Below are positions 34,561 to 44,833 of a DNA stretch of 64,000 nt, piece by piece (within the stretch, counting starts at the first letter, position 1; every line of letters starts with the position of its first letter). Source of the stretch: Rutpela maculata (taxonomy: Eukaryota; Arthropoda; Insecta; Coleoptera; Cerambycidae). The notes under the pieces are model-generated. The model did no database searches and was not told the DNA's origin. It saw nothing but the letters and a program-made list of their open reading frames with translations. Location of the stretch: contig OW386289.2 of assembly GCA_936432065.2 (NCBI GenBank), positions 35,607,903-35,671,902 on the forward strand, written 5' to 3'. A program made the translations under genes and the position numbers.

Positions 34561-34892
34561 ATGTGTGCGCAATTTGAGTGTCCCCAAAAATATTACATAT
34601 TTTTTGGCATTATAATTAATTTATGCAGCATTATATACAAAATTATTGTGCATCATTTGAAACAATCGAAAATTATGGCCCGACAAAAAGTTCTTCGATG
34701 TCAAATACCAACAATACGAAAATTTGTCATATTTTCTATAGGATGTTTATGGGTAAACCATCTAATGCCAAAACATTTGGTGAATATTCAAAAATATTCT
34801 CATCTATTGTTTTTAGAAATGAATTCAATGCTGACAGAATTGATGTAGTTCTAGACAACTTCCAAGAGAATGCCATTAAAAACATGACCAGC
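34561..34892 (+). pseudogene. Relic of an uncharacterised nuclease-like protein family (N-terminal part)
   Basis: The frame from 34623 contains KTFGEYSKIFSSIVFRNEF followed by ADRIDVVLDNFQENAIKNMT. I recognise the pattern 'TF-EY..., vD-VfD-Y---SiK--TR' from large uncharacterised arthropod and cnidarian proteins that also carry a GCDTTSA-like motif and a C-terminal CXC-type cysteine cluster (compare 49677-52795). The relic ends abruptly where a repeat end (GGCTGGCTCCAGG... GCCGCCCC) is joined at about 34893, so downstream residues are not part of it. Upstream sequence in this frame is poor. No complete gene exists here. Family membership is from memory and should be treated as likely rather than certain. 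Confidence 0.55.
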
Positions 34893-35600
34893 AGGGCTGG
34901 CTCCAGGTATTTTGCCGCCCCGGGCACAGTTTCATTTTGCCGCCCCTCTCTTATATAAATAACATTAGGGTCAGGTGGGGTAAAAATGAGACAAAATGAC
35001 ATCTTTCAATTTTTAGGTTGCTTAGAATCGAGTCATATTTAATGAAAGATTGGTGTCATATGTAAAAATGACAGGAAAAATTATATTTTTTTACTAAAAA
35101 GTACCGTTAATTGATAAACAAAAATAAACAGTGTCTCATTTTTATCCTCCAAGTGAGGTAAAAAAAAGACAGTGGAGGGCAAATGAAAGACACGTGATTT
35201 ATTCCCATTCTTATTGACGCCGTACAAATGGAAGTGCAAAAAATGAGTGTCTAATGTAAAAAAATGGCAAAATGAATTAATTTCTAGCGAAGGTCGAAAA
35301 GAGATACAGGCACTTAAAGTTTGCGTTTTCCAAAAGCTTTTTTGAATATAGTTTATTTTTTTACAGCCGTACAGATACAGAGAATATTATGCAATTTTTA
35401 CAAAAGAAACATATGTACTTCGGCTATGTGATGCGCTACATAAATCGAAAAAATTGAATAACGCCCTTTTGCTCAGGACAATCTTTGGACAACTTTTTTG
35501 GGAGTTTGCCTATATATATGCTATCGATTTATCAACTTGTCAGCTTTTAGTATTTAAAGCCCTGCAGATTCATTTTTTAAGGCACTTTCGGACGCATGAG
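34893..35600. other. Repeat-end fragment and AT-rich sequence
   Basis: CAGGGCTGGCTCCAGG at about 34895 looks like one end of a hAT-like repeat, with GCCGCCCCGGGC behind it. The remainder has words such as GGGTAAAAATGAGAC and its complement (about 34975 and 35130). No gene is seen. Confidence 0.4.
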
Positions 35601-35604
35601 CTCT

Positions 35605-36018
35605 CTACTATATGCTAACAAAAGTAACGGTGATGGGTTGCTTAACGAAATATGTTCAAGGCTACATTTAATTGAAAATTCGATAATTAATTTTTTTCCA
35701 TACCTTCACCGATCTTTTAACCAAAAAAATTTAACACTAATCGAAAGTAAGAAACCTATAGAATATTTAAACATAGGGTTGCTTACCTTTTTCCGTTCAA
35801 GGCTATACGGTTGCTAGGTTTAAATAGGTGAATCGAAAGTGGTACCTTCACTGAATATCTGGTAACCAAATAAATTATATATCAAAATAAAGATAATTTT
35901 ATTGCAAAACGATAAGTATAAAAATAAAATAAAAAAAACAACTATTGAATTTCCAATTAAATATTGCCTTGAACCTATTTCGTTAAGCAACTCATCACCG
36001 TTATTTTTGTTAGCATAT
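35605..36018. repeat. Inverted repeat with about 90-bp arms
   Basis: TATGCTAACAAAAGTAACGG and GGTTGCTTAACGAAATA on the left (35610-35700) recur inverted at 35935-36018. The frames at 35596-35817 and 35820-36032 are the two arms read from opposite sides. Confidence 0.7.
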
Positions 36019-36884
36019 TTTAACCTCCCCACAATAAAATTGTGGGAGGTTACTACAATTAGTCCAAAATCGAAAATTGAGATAACATCAAATCTTTACG
36101 TTTTGAGGTCCCAGGAACCCAAAAAAATTGTTTTTGAAAAATGTCTGTGTGTATGTATGTGTGTGTGTGTGTGTGTATGTTAGCACGATAGCGGCGAAGC
36201 TACTAAACGGATTTGGATGAAACTTTGCATGAGGGTTTCTTTAGTGCTCCAGAAGATCTGAAAAGGTTTTGGTTGAGATTGGATTACGTTTAGTGCCGTT
36301 TTGGCACAACAAGTTGTTTATTTTATGATTACTTGCAATTTGTAATTGAACCATTGAAAAGCAGTAAAAATTCCGATTTCAACGATATATCACACTTGCA
36401 CTTTTTCGATTTGGTTTCCGTGAAAAAAATTAAAAAACAAAAATTTCACTTGTTTTGTTCTCAAAGCAGTGCAATGTACAGGGTGATATTCTAATAATGA
36501 CAGAGGTGTTCAGTGATTTCGGCTGATAACTCGGGAACGGTTGAAGATATCGAACTGAAATTTGAAACGTAGGTATAAATATTGTAGACGGACGGATGAC
36601 GAGTGAATTAATAATACACCTACATCACATGACGTCACAAATAAGAAAAATTCTTAGAAACTGGTGCAGATATCGGCTTAACTGGAAACATCCAATTAAA
36701 GTTTGAAACGTAGGTGGAAATATTGTAGATGGATGGAATACGAGTGAATTAAAAATACACCTACGTTCTGATGACGTCGTAAAAGCATAAAATTCTTATA
36801 ACAGGCGAACTGATGATGATATAAAAAAAATATTTCTACAAGACGAGTCACGAATTTTTTTTTTTTTTAATTTCCAAGAAATAT

Positions 36885-37372
36885 AAAATTTCGGAGAAAT
36901 GTCACTTTTCAGAAAAATGTCAGATTTTTAAGAAAATGTCAAATTTTCAGGAAAACGTCAAATTTTCGGAGAAATGTCACTTTTCAGAAAAATGTCAAAT
37001 TATCGAAAAAATATTAAATTTTCAGGGAAATGTCACTTTTCAGAAATGTCAAATTTTCAGAAAAATGTCATCTTTCAGAAAAATGCCAAATGTTTGAAAA
37101 TTGTCAAATTTTTGGAGTAATGTCACTTCAGAAAAATGTCAAATTTTCGAAAAAATGTCAAATTTTCAGAGAAATGTCACTTTTCAGAAAAATGTCAAAA
37201 ATTCAGGAAAATGTCAAATTTTCGGAAAAATTTCACTTTTCAGAAAAATGTCAAATTTTCGAAAAAACGTCAATTTTCGAAGAAATGTCACCTTTCAGAA
37301 AAATGTCAAATGTTTGAAAATTGTCAAATTTTCAGAGTAATGTCACTTCAGAAAAATGTCAAATTATCGAAC
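36885..37372 (+). repeat. Short-period satellite array, left copy
   Basis: Units of about 18-19 bases alternate between AAATGTCAAATTTTCRG and AAATGTCACTTTTCAG forms, giving a higher-order period near 36-37. Because the unit lacks stops in several frames, it yields long false frames with MSNFRKNVKFSEKC-type peptides. Confidence 0.9.
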
Positions 37373-37386
37373 TTAAACGAGCCACC

Positions 37387-37539
37387 ATGAACACTACCCT
37401 GGCTACATCTGGCAGGGAAACTGTCCACCAAGAGTTATATGGTTTTTTCCAAAGATGGCCATCCCTGCCATCCATCCCATTACCAACGAAGAGGTTTTTT
37501 CGTTTAGTTGTTTCCCGTATCAATAATCAAAATTATTAA
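37387..37539 (+). CDS. Short frame 1 of a possibly captured gene
   Basis: GCCACCATG, an optimal animal start context, opens a 50-codon frame (MNTTLATSGRETVHQELYG ... NNQNY) ending in TAA. It is preserved in the inverted copy at 43394-43242. The right copy has about 500 extra bases upstream that look like a leader (GACAGCTATCAC). Sequence after the frame ends in a pyrimidine-rich TTTTAG acceptor before frame 2, so this may be a first coding exon whose donor I cannot place with certainty. The product is not recognised. Confidence 0.35.
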   Translation: MNTTLATSGRETVHQELYGFFQRWPSLPSIPLPTKRFFRLVVSRINNQNY

Positions 37540-37600
37540 GAGCTCTTGCCTACGAACGTTTTTATAGAATTGTGTTTATTTTTATATTAATTTTAGGTCC

Positions 37601-37825
37601 ATGTGGACACATTATAATTTTAACATAGTCTTTAAGCCTGCCTACAGAAGACAGGAGCTACTTTTCTATTTTTCTCCAAGCCAAACCGGACCTACCCCGT
37701 CCAGCCTCACACTCGCCACGGCGGTGTTCACCGTGGTTATCTGGCTGGCCCCGGGCTACGATCCGATGAAGCATATATTTGTATTAAAAACATTGAATAA
37801 AATATTAATGTTGTGCAGACTATAA
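37601..37825 (+). CDS. Short frame 2 of a possibly captured gene
   Basis: The 74 codons start MWTHYNFNIVFKPAYRRQ and include a hydrophobic stretch LTLATAVFTVVIWLAPGY that could span a membrane. An AATAAA (37796) lies inside its end. It follows a TTTTAG acceptor (about 37598). The inverted copy at 43180-42956 differs by a single residue (I to L at position 9). Conservation between arms reflects recent duplication as much as function. Protein family unknown. Together with frame 1 it looks like two exons of a small host gene carried by the element. Confidence 0.4.
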   Translation: MWTHYNFNIVFKPAYRRQELLFYFSPSQTGPTPSSLTLATAVFTVVIWLAPGYDPMKHIFVLKTLNKILMLCRL

Positions 37826-38019
37826 ATTTAACACTCAAGTTCTTAGGTCAAAATCCCACCGAACGCAAGACTTTTTTTCTGATTTAATACGAAAAAAATA
37901 TTTCAACTTAATAAATATAATTAAATGAGATCGTTCATATTGTTTAGTGCTCTTTTCGACTTCAAAGATTCACCGGGTGGGGAGGTTCCAGCCGCTTCCA
38001 GTAGCTGCCGATTTTTTTT

Positions 38020-38836
38020 CATAAAAAATAGATTTCATTCGGTTACCTGATCGGTGAAGGTCGACCTTAGTACGGATCCTGTACTATAACTCTATTTTCT
38101 GTTGTCTATTTGTCAGTAGGTGAAGGCGGAGAGGGTGAAGTAGGGATTCGACCTCTGGGCGGTCGGAGCAGTCATGTGACTTTTAAATTCAAATTGAAAT
38201 TTGACATCGGATTTTTAATGAAATTCTTTGTTGTCCATTTGATACATGTTTTAAGATGCCTTAAAAAATCCAAAAATACCCTTGACAGCATTTTTCGTGA
38301 TCAGGTCTCACGTCCAGCCCAATTTCGAAAAAACGACTACAAGTGTCGATTCTTTTTCAAAAATCGAGATATTGCTTAAACGTCGTTTTTATGAAACTAT
38401 TATGTTATTGACATCATTTCTTGTGTCACAGACAGGATTAATATGCAAAAATGAGTGTTGCCAGGTCATCCAAAGGAAGCTGTTGTTTGCAGAGGATGTA
38501 ATACCAGAACCGATGGTCTAAAAGAGGTTTTCTTTCTTAAAAAAAATGTTTGTATGGCTAAAAATTCTTGCTCTTGACAGCATTTTTCTTTAAAGTGGTT
38601 TTACCCCATTCACCACGTGTTTTTGTTTTAAAGCGATTTTCGCATTATAAGAAAAACATTTTTTTTTTCATTCTTTAGTTTTCAATAGCCTAGTACCATT
38701 CTATAAATTTGTCTCTAAAAGCCTATCAATTTTTTTTTTAATCGATTCAGGGATGTAGGAGAAATTGTCGAATTACGTTTCTGGTACCGCCCACCACAAA
38801 TTCCTGGCTATTGTGCGTCTGAGATTCATATTAATT
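38020..38836. other. No recognisable gene
   Basis: This lies between the left HINE-like copy and the next repeat. A frame at 38110-38379 (89 codons) has no motif and low-complexity stretches. It is probably degenerate repeat sequence. Confidence 0.4.
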
Positions 38837-38846
38837 ACTTCCGCAT

Positions 38847-40439
38847 TAGGGTTTGCAATCCCGGAGTCATAATACAATCCCGAGATTTCGGGATCAAATT
38901 TACACGATCCCGGGAATCCCGGGATTTCGGGATCGGGATTAGAAATTTAAAAAATAGTAGCTTAATTAGTAGATACATAATGAATACATGAATATATGAA
39001 CAAAAATTTATTACTAACGGTATTGACTAAACCCGTAGTGTAGAAAAATCAATTCGCTAAAGGTATTAACTCCAAATTTGGATCTAATTTTCGTACAAAT
39101 GGTACCAGTTATGGAAAACATATTTACAAGATTTTATTTAACTTTTGTATGTTAATATTTTTAGGTCAATCAAATCTTGCAGTCAGTTTCAAACCACTTA
39201 ACGACGTCCAATTGAGCTGAAATTTTGCATACACGTGCAGTTCTGGTGACAGTACAATAATATGGTACCAAAAAGTGTGTTTTTCAGTTTTTTAAATCAT
39301 AATTTGATTGGATAATGTATACACTCAGACGTTGCATTCAAAGAAATGCCGGATGATTCGGTACTTTTAAGTAAGGATGACGCGATGTAATGAATATAAA
39401 ACTAATAATTAAGACATAATTAAAAATTTAAAAATAAAATTACACGTAAAAAAACTTTTTAAAAACTAGCTCTTATTATTATTTAGGTGTACTAAAACGA
39501 AAAAAATCAAATTAGTTTTTTTAACAGGTGGCCGCGTGAATTGAGAAAAAAAATACTTACTTGGTCTTGGTACTTAACAATCTCTGTCAAACAAAATGAA
39601 TGCTTGTATGAACTTCTCGCGCGACAAGCTTTTAAGACAATTAATTTAATTTTTTTTGTTTTAGTACACCTAAATAATAATAAAAGTTTGTTTTTAAAAA
39701 GTTTTTTTACATATAATTTTTTTCAGATTCTACATTAGTTGGCGGTATCGTTATCAGATGATCATATATGCCAGCTGAAGGTACATATCCGTGTTGCCTT
39801 CATTTTCGAAAAGTGTTCTTTTTTTTTTTTAATTTGATGGTAACAAATCGGTTTCAGGGCGTATTCGAATTTGATGCATTGCGTTTTCTAACATATTGTT
39901 AAAAATGTTTTCCAATGATTTTTCTGTGTTGTGAGAAGAATATTATCTTCTTCATAGTCTTCTTCATCAATTACCTCTGGATTTTTTTGGAAAGGTTTTA
40001 TAAGATCTCTAATATTTCCCTAATGACATTTTTTTTGGGAACCTGAAATAGTGCGCGTCTAATTCTTGCTAACGAAATTGTGCAAGTAGGTATAACTTGT
40101 ATAATTTGCTTTAACATGAAATTTAAAGAAATATCTGATAAATAAATTCGTATCATGTCAGCACAGTGCCTTCACTGTGACTTTAAGTGGTTCCAATAGT
40201 TTAACCAAATCACCAAAGTTTATATTCCGAATCCAGTATCAAAGTGACATTTTTAAGCCGATCACTGCCTTTTGAACGCAATTCCGGAGGTGACTAAAAT
40301 GTTGCAGAATTAAAATACTGTTTCATCTTGTTTTACAATCCCGACAATCCCGGGATCCAATCGACTATGATCCCGGGATTTGCGGTATCTAAATATTGCC
40401 GGGATCCCGGGATTTTCGGGTTCGGAATTGCAAACTCTA
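38847..40439 (-). mobile_element. hAT element with degenerate transposase
   Basis: The ends are TAGGGTTTGCAATCCCG and the complement of TAGAGTTTGCAATTCCG. The flanks TTCCGCAT (38839-38846) and TTCCACAT (40440-40447) form an 8-bp duplication with one mismatch. Near both ends GATCCCGGGA words recur. A transposase relic lies on the minus strand at 39930-40222. The insertion fell into the first bases of an ACTTCCAC-family element. Confidence 0.8.
39930..40222 (-). pseudogene. hAT transposase fragment
   Basis: Read on the minus strand, NFGDLVKLLEPLKVTVKAL is followed, after a stop and a frameshift, by LSDISLNFMLKQIIQ, then acidic residues. The pattern 'LLEPfK--TkaLs---...DI-L-FML' is characteristic of the central region of BED-finger hAT transposases. 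No further domains (dimerisation C-terminus, BED finger) are readable. It is the inactive transposase of the surrounding element. Confidence 0.65.
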
Positions 40440-40781
40440 TTCCACATCCAGTGGAAGTATAGTAACGACAAAACAAATTTTGAAAATTTTCTTTTTCAAA
40501 TAGGCTTAGAATGTTATGAAACGTCGAGATTTTAAGTTTGAGCGAAAAAAAATTTCTGCCTGTCTGTCTGCCAGTCTGTAACTTTTTTTGTGCGCACGAT
40601 TACTCTGGAACCGTCTAAGATATTGACTTGAAATTTGGTACACATATGTACTTTAATGGGATCTGGAACCAGATTATATTTTCATCTTATTTCGTCGAAG
40701 GGTTGGGGGTAAATTGGGGTAAGTGGGGGATGAATAGGTAAATCAAGCAGGTAACAGTCCATAAAATTGGCATTTAGTATA

Positions 40782-41713
40782 CAGTGTGTCCCCCTTTTCA
40801 CGGTAAAACCTACGTAGCTCAGTTATTAGTCATCCAATTTCAACCAAATTTGGATCGCTATCAAAGACCATTACTATATCCTTTTTGAGTAAGACAAAAC
40901 TTATTTCAGCCATTGGCGTGCATTTTTATTAAGAAAAAAAGGGTCGGTTTTTCGAGAAATCATATTAGGCATTTTTTTTGTTGAAAAGCTAATGCAATAT
41001 TATTGATCAGCATGCTGTGGAACTCCCATGTTCAAACTTTAACAACATTTTGATTTTTGGTTTTCGAATTACTGCCCACTTAAAATTGCCTATTTTAAAC
41101 ATTAAATAATCAATAAATTTGTAACGAATCTTTTTTCGAAAGAAGTCATTCTTTATTTTCTCTTTAAATTCATTTTGTTTACCACCCCATATCATCAATA
41201 GGTACCTTCAAATTCGGTAATCCTTATAGCCCGAATAATTTACAGGTCTGATTACCCAAAATTTTTCAATGAAAATTCGTGGCCTTCGAAATTTGAAAGT
41301 TTCGATAATATTGGATAGTGTAAAATGTGAATTTAAAGAGAAAATGAAAGACTTTTTTTCGAAAAAAATTTCGTTACCAATTTATTGATTATTTAATGTT
41401 TAAAATAAGTAATTTTAAGTGGATCGTAATTCGAAAACCAAAAATCAAAATGTTGTTAAATTCTGGATATAGTGGTTCTACAGCATGCTGATCAATAATA
41501 TTGCATTAGTTCTTCAACAAAAAAATGCCTAATATGATTTCTGGAAAATCGACTCTTTTTTCTTAATAAAAATGCACTCCACTGACTGAAATAAGTTTTG
41601 TCTTACTCAAAAAAGAAATATTAAAGATCTCTTATAAAGATCCAAATTTGGTTGAAATTGGATGACCAATAACTGAGATACGTAGGTATTACCGTGAAAA
41701 GTGGGACACACTG
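40782..41713. mobile_element. Mariner-type foldback MITE
   Basis: The ends CAGTGTGTCCCCCTTTTCACGG and its complement are flanked by TA (40780-40781, 41714-41715). The arms of about 400 bases (40782-41040 and inner parts, 41330-41713) pair around a centre near 41260. Inside is no transposase. It interrupts an ACTTCCAC-family copy. A single-armed relative lies at 48302-48800. Confidence 0.85.
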
Positions 41714-41840
41714 TATACAAAAATTTTTTTGGCATTACCACCCTCACCTCATTATTAAAGGGGATGAAAAAATTGATTTAGTGTGTGTACAAGAAGCAAA
41801 TACCTCAAAATATTTTTTACTCCATCCACCCCCATTACGC

Positions 41841-42608
41841 ATACATTACCAAAGTCGGAGCTAAGTACACACGATAAACACTATAACCAAGCGAGCTCAT
41901 TTTCACACAATATGCTCTAGCCCACTGTTCTACCGTGTCGCGTTTACATCCAGTCACATCCGATGGACGTCTAATACAATGGAAATGTAAATCTACTTTC
42001 AGTAGCTTTACATTTCCAAAATAAAAGAAAAAAATTAGATGATCAATGACCTCTTGCATTTTTATAGCCTTTTAGAAAACGATGGACTTGCCTCAGAATT
42101 GAGTGTAATTTTTTTTAGAGAGTCAGAAAGAGGGAGGAGGAGATGAGTTCTTTCCAATATCTTGTAGATATGCGTTTTAGAGAAAAATGTCAAGTGATTT
42201 TTTTTAAAGGATATGAAATTTTCCTTAAATTTAGACTCACGTACATTTTCGATAAGAATAGTTAACCGAGATACAGAGTTTTGAAGTTGTGGCCTATTTT
42301 CATGCCTTTGATAAAATTAAATTTTTACCCTCTCTCTTTTCGTAATTTGCTCTAGAACAAACATCAAAAATATTCTAATATAAAGTTGAAAGCTTAGTAA
42401 TTTCCCTTTAATTTGAGCTCTATTACATGCTTTTACGATATAAATTAGCAAAAATATGGTCAAAAGTTCTCAGATTGCATATTCATTCGATGTTGTAACT
42501 CGTTTAATAATAACAAAAATGAATGGGACCTGTTTGATTGCTATTTGATGAGAAAATTTATAGCATTAAAAAGTATTATATTACATATTATGTAGTTTTT
42601 CTTTTTAA
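41841..42608. other. No recognisable gene
   Basis: AT-rich sequence in which I recognise no repeat end, RNA gene or coding frame. Confidence 0.4.
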
Positions 42609-42762
42609 ATAACACAGTCTCACAAAAAAAAGTGGTCTGTCCGGCGGACTAGACCAGTGTATCCTTATGTATTTTGAAACGGTGAGTCCGAATCCAAAGT
42701 GAGAATTTTCAGGATGGCTCGTTTTTCAACTCTAACCCTAAAAAAACGTCCCTAAATTAAAC
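42609..42762 (+). repeat. Fragment of a CACAG-ended repeat with GGTCTGTC hairpin
   Basis: CACAGTCTCACAAAAAAAA is followed by GGTCTGTCCG with its near-complement CGGACTAGACC and then GAGTCCGAATCC. It is cut by the 3' end of the right HINE-like copy at 42763. A fuller copy of the hairpin family follows at 45699-46085. Confidence 0.6.
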
Positions 42763-42955
42763 AAAAAAATCGGCAGCTACTGGAAGCGGCTGGAACCTCC
42801 CCACCCGGTGAATCTTTGAAGTCGAAAAGAGCACTAAACAATATGAACGATCTCATTTAATTATATTTATTAAGTTGAAATATTTTTTTCGTATTAAATC
42901 AGAAAAAAAGTCTTGCGTTCGGTGAGATTTTGACCTAAGAACTTGAGTGTTAAAT

Positions 42956-43180
42956 TTATAGTCTGCACAACATTAATATTTTATTCAATGTTTTTAATAC
43001 AAATATATGCTTCATCGGATCGTAGCCCGGGGCCAGCCAGATAACCACGGTGAACACCGCCGTGGCGAGTGTGAGGCTGGACGGGGTAGGTCCGGTTTGG
43101 CTTGGAGAAAAATAGAAAAGTAGCTCCTGTCTTCTGTAGGCAGGCTTAAAGACTAGGTTAAAATTATAATGTGTCCACAT
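42956..43180 (-). CDS. Frame 2 of the possibly captured gene, right copy
   Basis: The 74-codon counterpart of 37601-37825 differs by one residue (NLVFKP instead of NIVFKP). It has the same hydrophobic segment and the same AATAAA. The preceding minus-strand TTTTAG acceptor is conserved. Protein family unknown. Confidence 0.4.
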   Translation of the reverse strand: MWTHYNFNLVFKPAYRRQELLFYFSPSQTGPTPSSLTLATAVFTVVIWLAPGYDPMKHIFVLKTLNKILMLCRL

Positions 43181-43241
43181 GGACCTAAAATTAATATAAA
43201 AATAAACACAATTCTATAAAAACGTTCGTAGGCAAGAGCAC

Positions 43242-43394
43242 TTAATAATTTTGATTATTGATACGGGAAACAACTAAACGAAAAAACCTCTTCGTTGGTA
43301 ATGGGATGGATGGCAGGGATGGCCATCTTTGGAAAAAACCATATAACTCTTGGTGGACAGTTTCCCTGCCAGATGTAGCCAGGGTAGTGTTCAT
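43242..43394 (-). CDS. Frame 1 of the possibly captured gene, right copy
   Basis: This counterpart of 37387-37539 has GCCACCATG at its start. Upstream on the minus strand (43395-43930) the sequence is not satellite: it holds a GACAGCTATCAC-type leader and, near 43690, a G|GTGAGT donor preceded by a possible non-coding or coding first exon. This makes the right copy the better one for judging what the captured gene was. Confidence 0.35.
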   Translation of the reverse strand: MNTTLATSGRETVHQELYGFFQRWPSLPSIPLPTKRFFRLVVSRINNQNY

Positions 43395-43931
43395 GGTGGC
43401 TCGTTTAAGTTTGAGTTGGTATATTTTGTTTTATCTTTTGGCCTCGACCAATTTTTCACTAAATCGGTCGGGGAAGTGATAGCTGTCAAATTTTTAGATC
43501 CAATGTTTCTCTGGGGAATTTGGTTTTTGAAAAATGTTTAGGTTGGTACCAATGTCTTAAATTGTTTTTAGGTTATGTAGTACTATTTTTACGTTATGTT
43601 ACCGGAAGAATTTCCGGCGGGATGCCGGAAGTAGCGGAAATAGTTTTTAAAATTTAATGTCACTGTCACTTTTAAAGTTTTATTGGAAAAAACTCACCGA
43701 AAGCGTTCCGGTGGGGTTGCTTACACTTGTAGGGCTTGTAAGCGGTTCAGGATGGCCTCTCACACCATCCGTGGGCTTTATAAACGTCGAAAAAACTTGT
43801 AATCTCTCGATGCACTTGACACGTCAAAAATACTCAGCATACAGTCTGCACGCTTTAACACACTAGCAGAGAACTTATACCACAAATGGACCCGTAGTAT
43901 TTTTTGGGAATTTTCCTTTGAGTCCATTTTA

Positions 43932-44833
43932 TATTTTTCCGAAAATTTGACATTTTTCTGAAGTGACATTTTTTCGATAATTTGACATTTTTCTGAAGTG
44001 ACATTACTCCGAAAATTTGACAATTTTCAAACATTTGACATTTTTCTGAAAGGTGACATTTCTTCGAAAATTTGACATTTTTCTGAAAAGTGACATTTTT
44101 CCGAAAATTTGACATTTTCCTGAATTTTTGACATTTTTCTGAAAAGTGACATTTCTCTGAAAATTTGACATTTTTTCGAAAATTTGACATGTTTCTGAAG
44201 TGACATTACTCCAAAAATTTGACAATTTTCAAATATTTGGCATTTTTTTGAAAGATGACATTTCTTCGAAAATTTGACGTTTTTTCGAAAATTTGACATT
44301 TTTCTGAAAAGTGACATTTTTCTGAAAATTTGACATTTCTGAAAGTGACATTTCCCTGAAAATTTAACATTTTTTCGAAAATTTGACGTTTTTCTGAAAG
44401 GTGACATTTCTTCGAAAATTTGACGTTTTTTCGAAAATTTGACATTTTCCTGAATTTTTGACATTTTTCTGAAAAGTGACATTTCTCTGAAAATTTGACA
44501 TTTTTTCGAAAATTTGACATTTTTCTAAAGTGACATTACTCCGAAAATTTGACAATTTTCAAACATTTGGCATTTTTCTGAAAGGTGACATTTCTTCGAA
44601 AATTTGACGTTGTTTCGAAAATGACATTTTTCTGAGAAGTGACATTTTTCTGAAAATTTGACATATTTCTGAAAAGTGACATTTCCCTGAAAATTTAATA
44701 TTTTTTCGAAAATTTGACATTTTTCTGAAAAGTGACATTTCTCCGAAAATTTGACGTTTTCCTGAAAATTTGACATTTTCTTAAAAATCTGACATTTTTC
44801 TGAAAAGTGACATTTCTCCGAAAATTTTATATT
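43932..44833 (-). repeat. Short-period satellite array, right copy
   Basis: The units are the same as at 36885-37372 in the opposite orientation, but about 900 bases long against about 490. The overlapping long frames from 43855 to 44776 on the minus strand are repeat translations. Confidence 0.9.

Larger units (their letters stand above)
36022..38019 (+). mobile_element. Helentron/HINE-like element, left copy
   Basis: The 5' end is a palindrome (AACCTCCCCACAAT, 3-base loop, complement; 36022-36051). Inside come a (GT)n microsatellite (36153-36180), the motif CGAAGCTACTAAACGGATTT, a satellite array (36885-37372), gene-like sequence (37387-37825) and a 3' inverted copy of the first bases (GTGGGGAGGTT at about 37978) followed by a short GC-rich segment and a T run. 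A 5' subterminal palindrome, microsatellite and 3' sub-terminal inverted repeat are the known layout of non-autonomous Helentrons (HINE/DINE type). The flanking T-rich bases suit insertion between T residues. The second copy is 42763-45690 in inverse orientation. Confidence 0.6.
38837..41840 (+). mobile_element. ACTTCCAC-family HINE-like element, copy 1, twice interrupted
   Basis: Its first bases (TTACTTCCgCAT) lie at 38835-38846 and it resumes at 40440 with TTCCACATCCAGTGGAAG. The interruption is the hAT element 38847-40439. It continues through the motif ACCGTCTAAGATATTGACTT to about 40779, is interrupted again by the mariner-type MITE 40782-41713, and runs on to about 41840 where it is truncated. 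Confidence 0.7.

Noticed and set aside
38110..38379. 89-codon frame after the left HINE-like copy
   Set aside because: No motif, mixed composition, and no partner in the right-hand copy's surroundings.
43778..44776. Overlapping minus-strand frames up to 151 codons with MSNFRKNVKFSEKC-like peptides
   Set aside because: They are translations of the 18/19-base satellite unit in several frames; the same artefact appears on the plus strand at 37030-37390.
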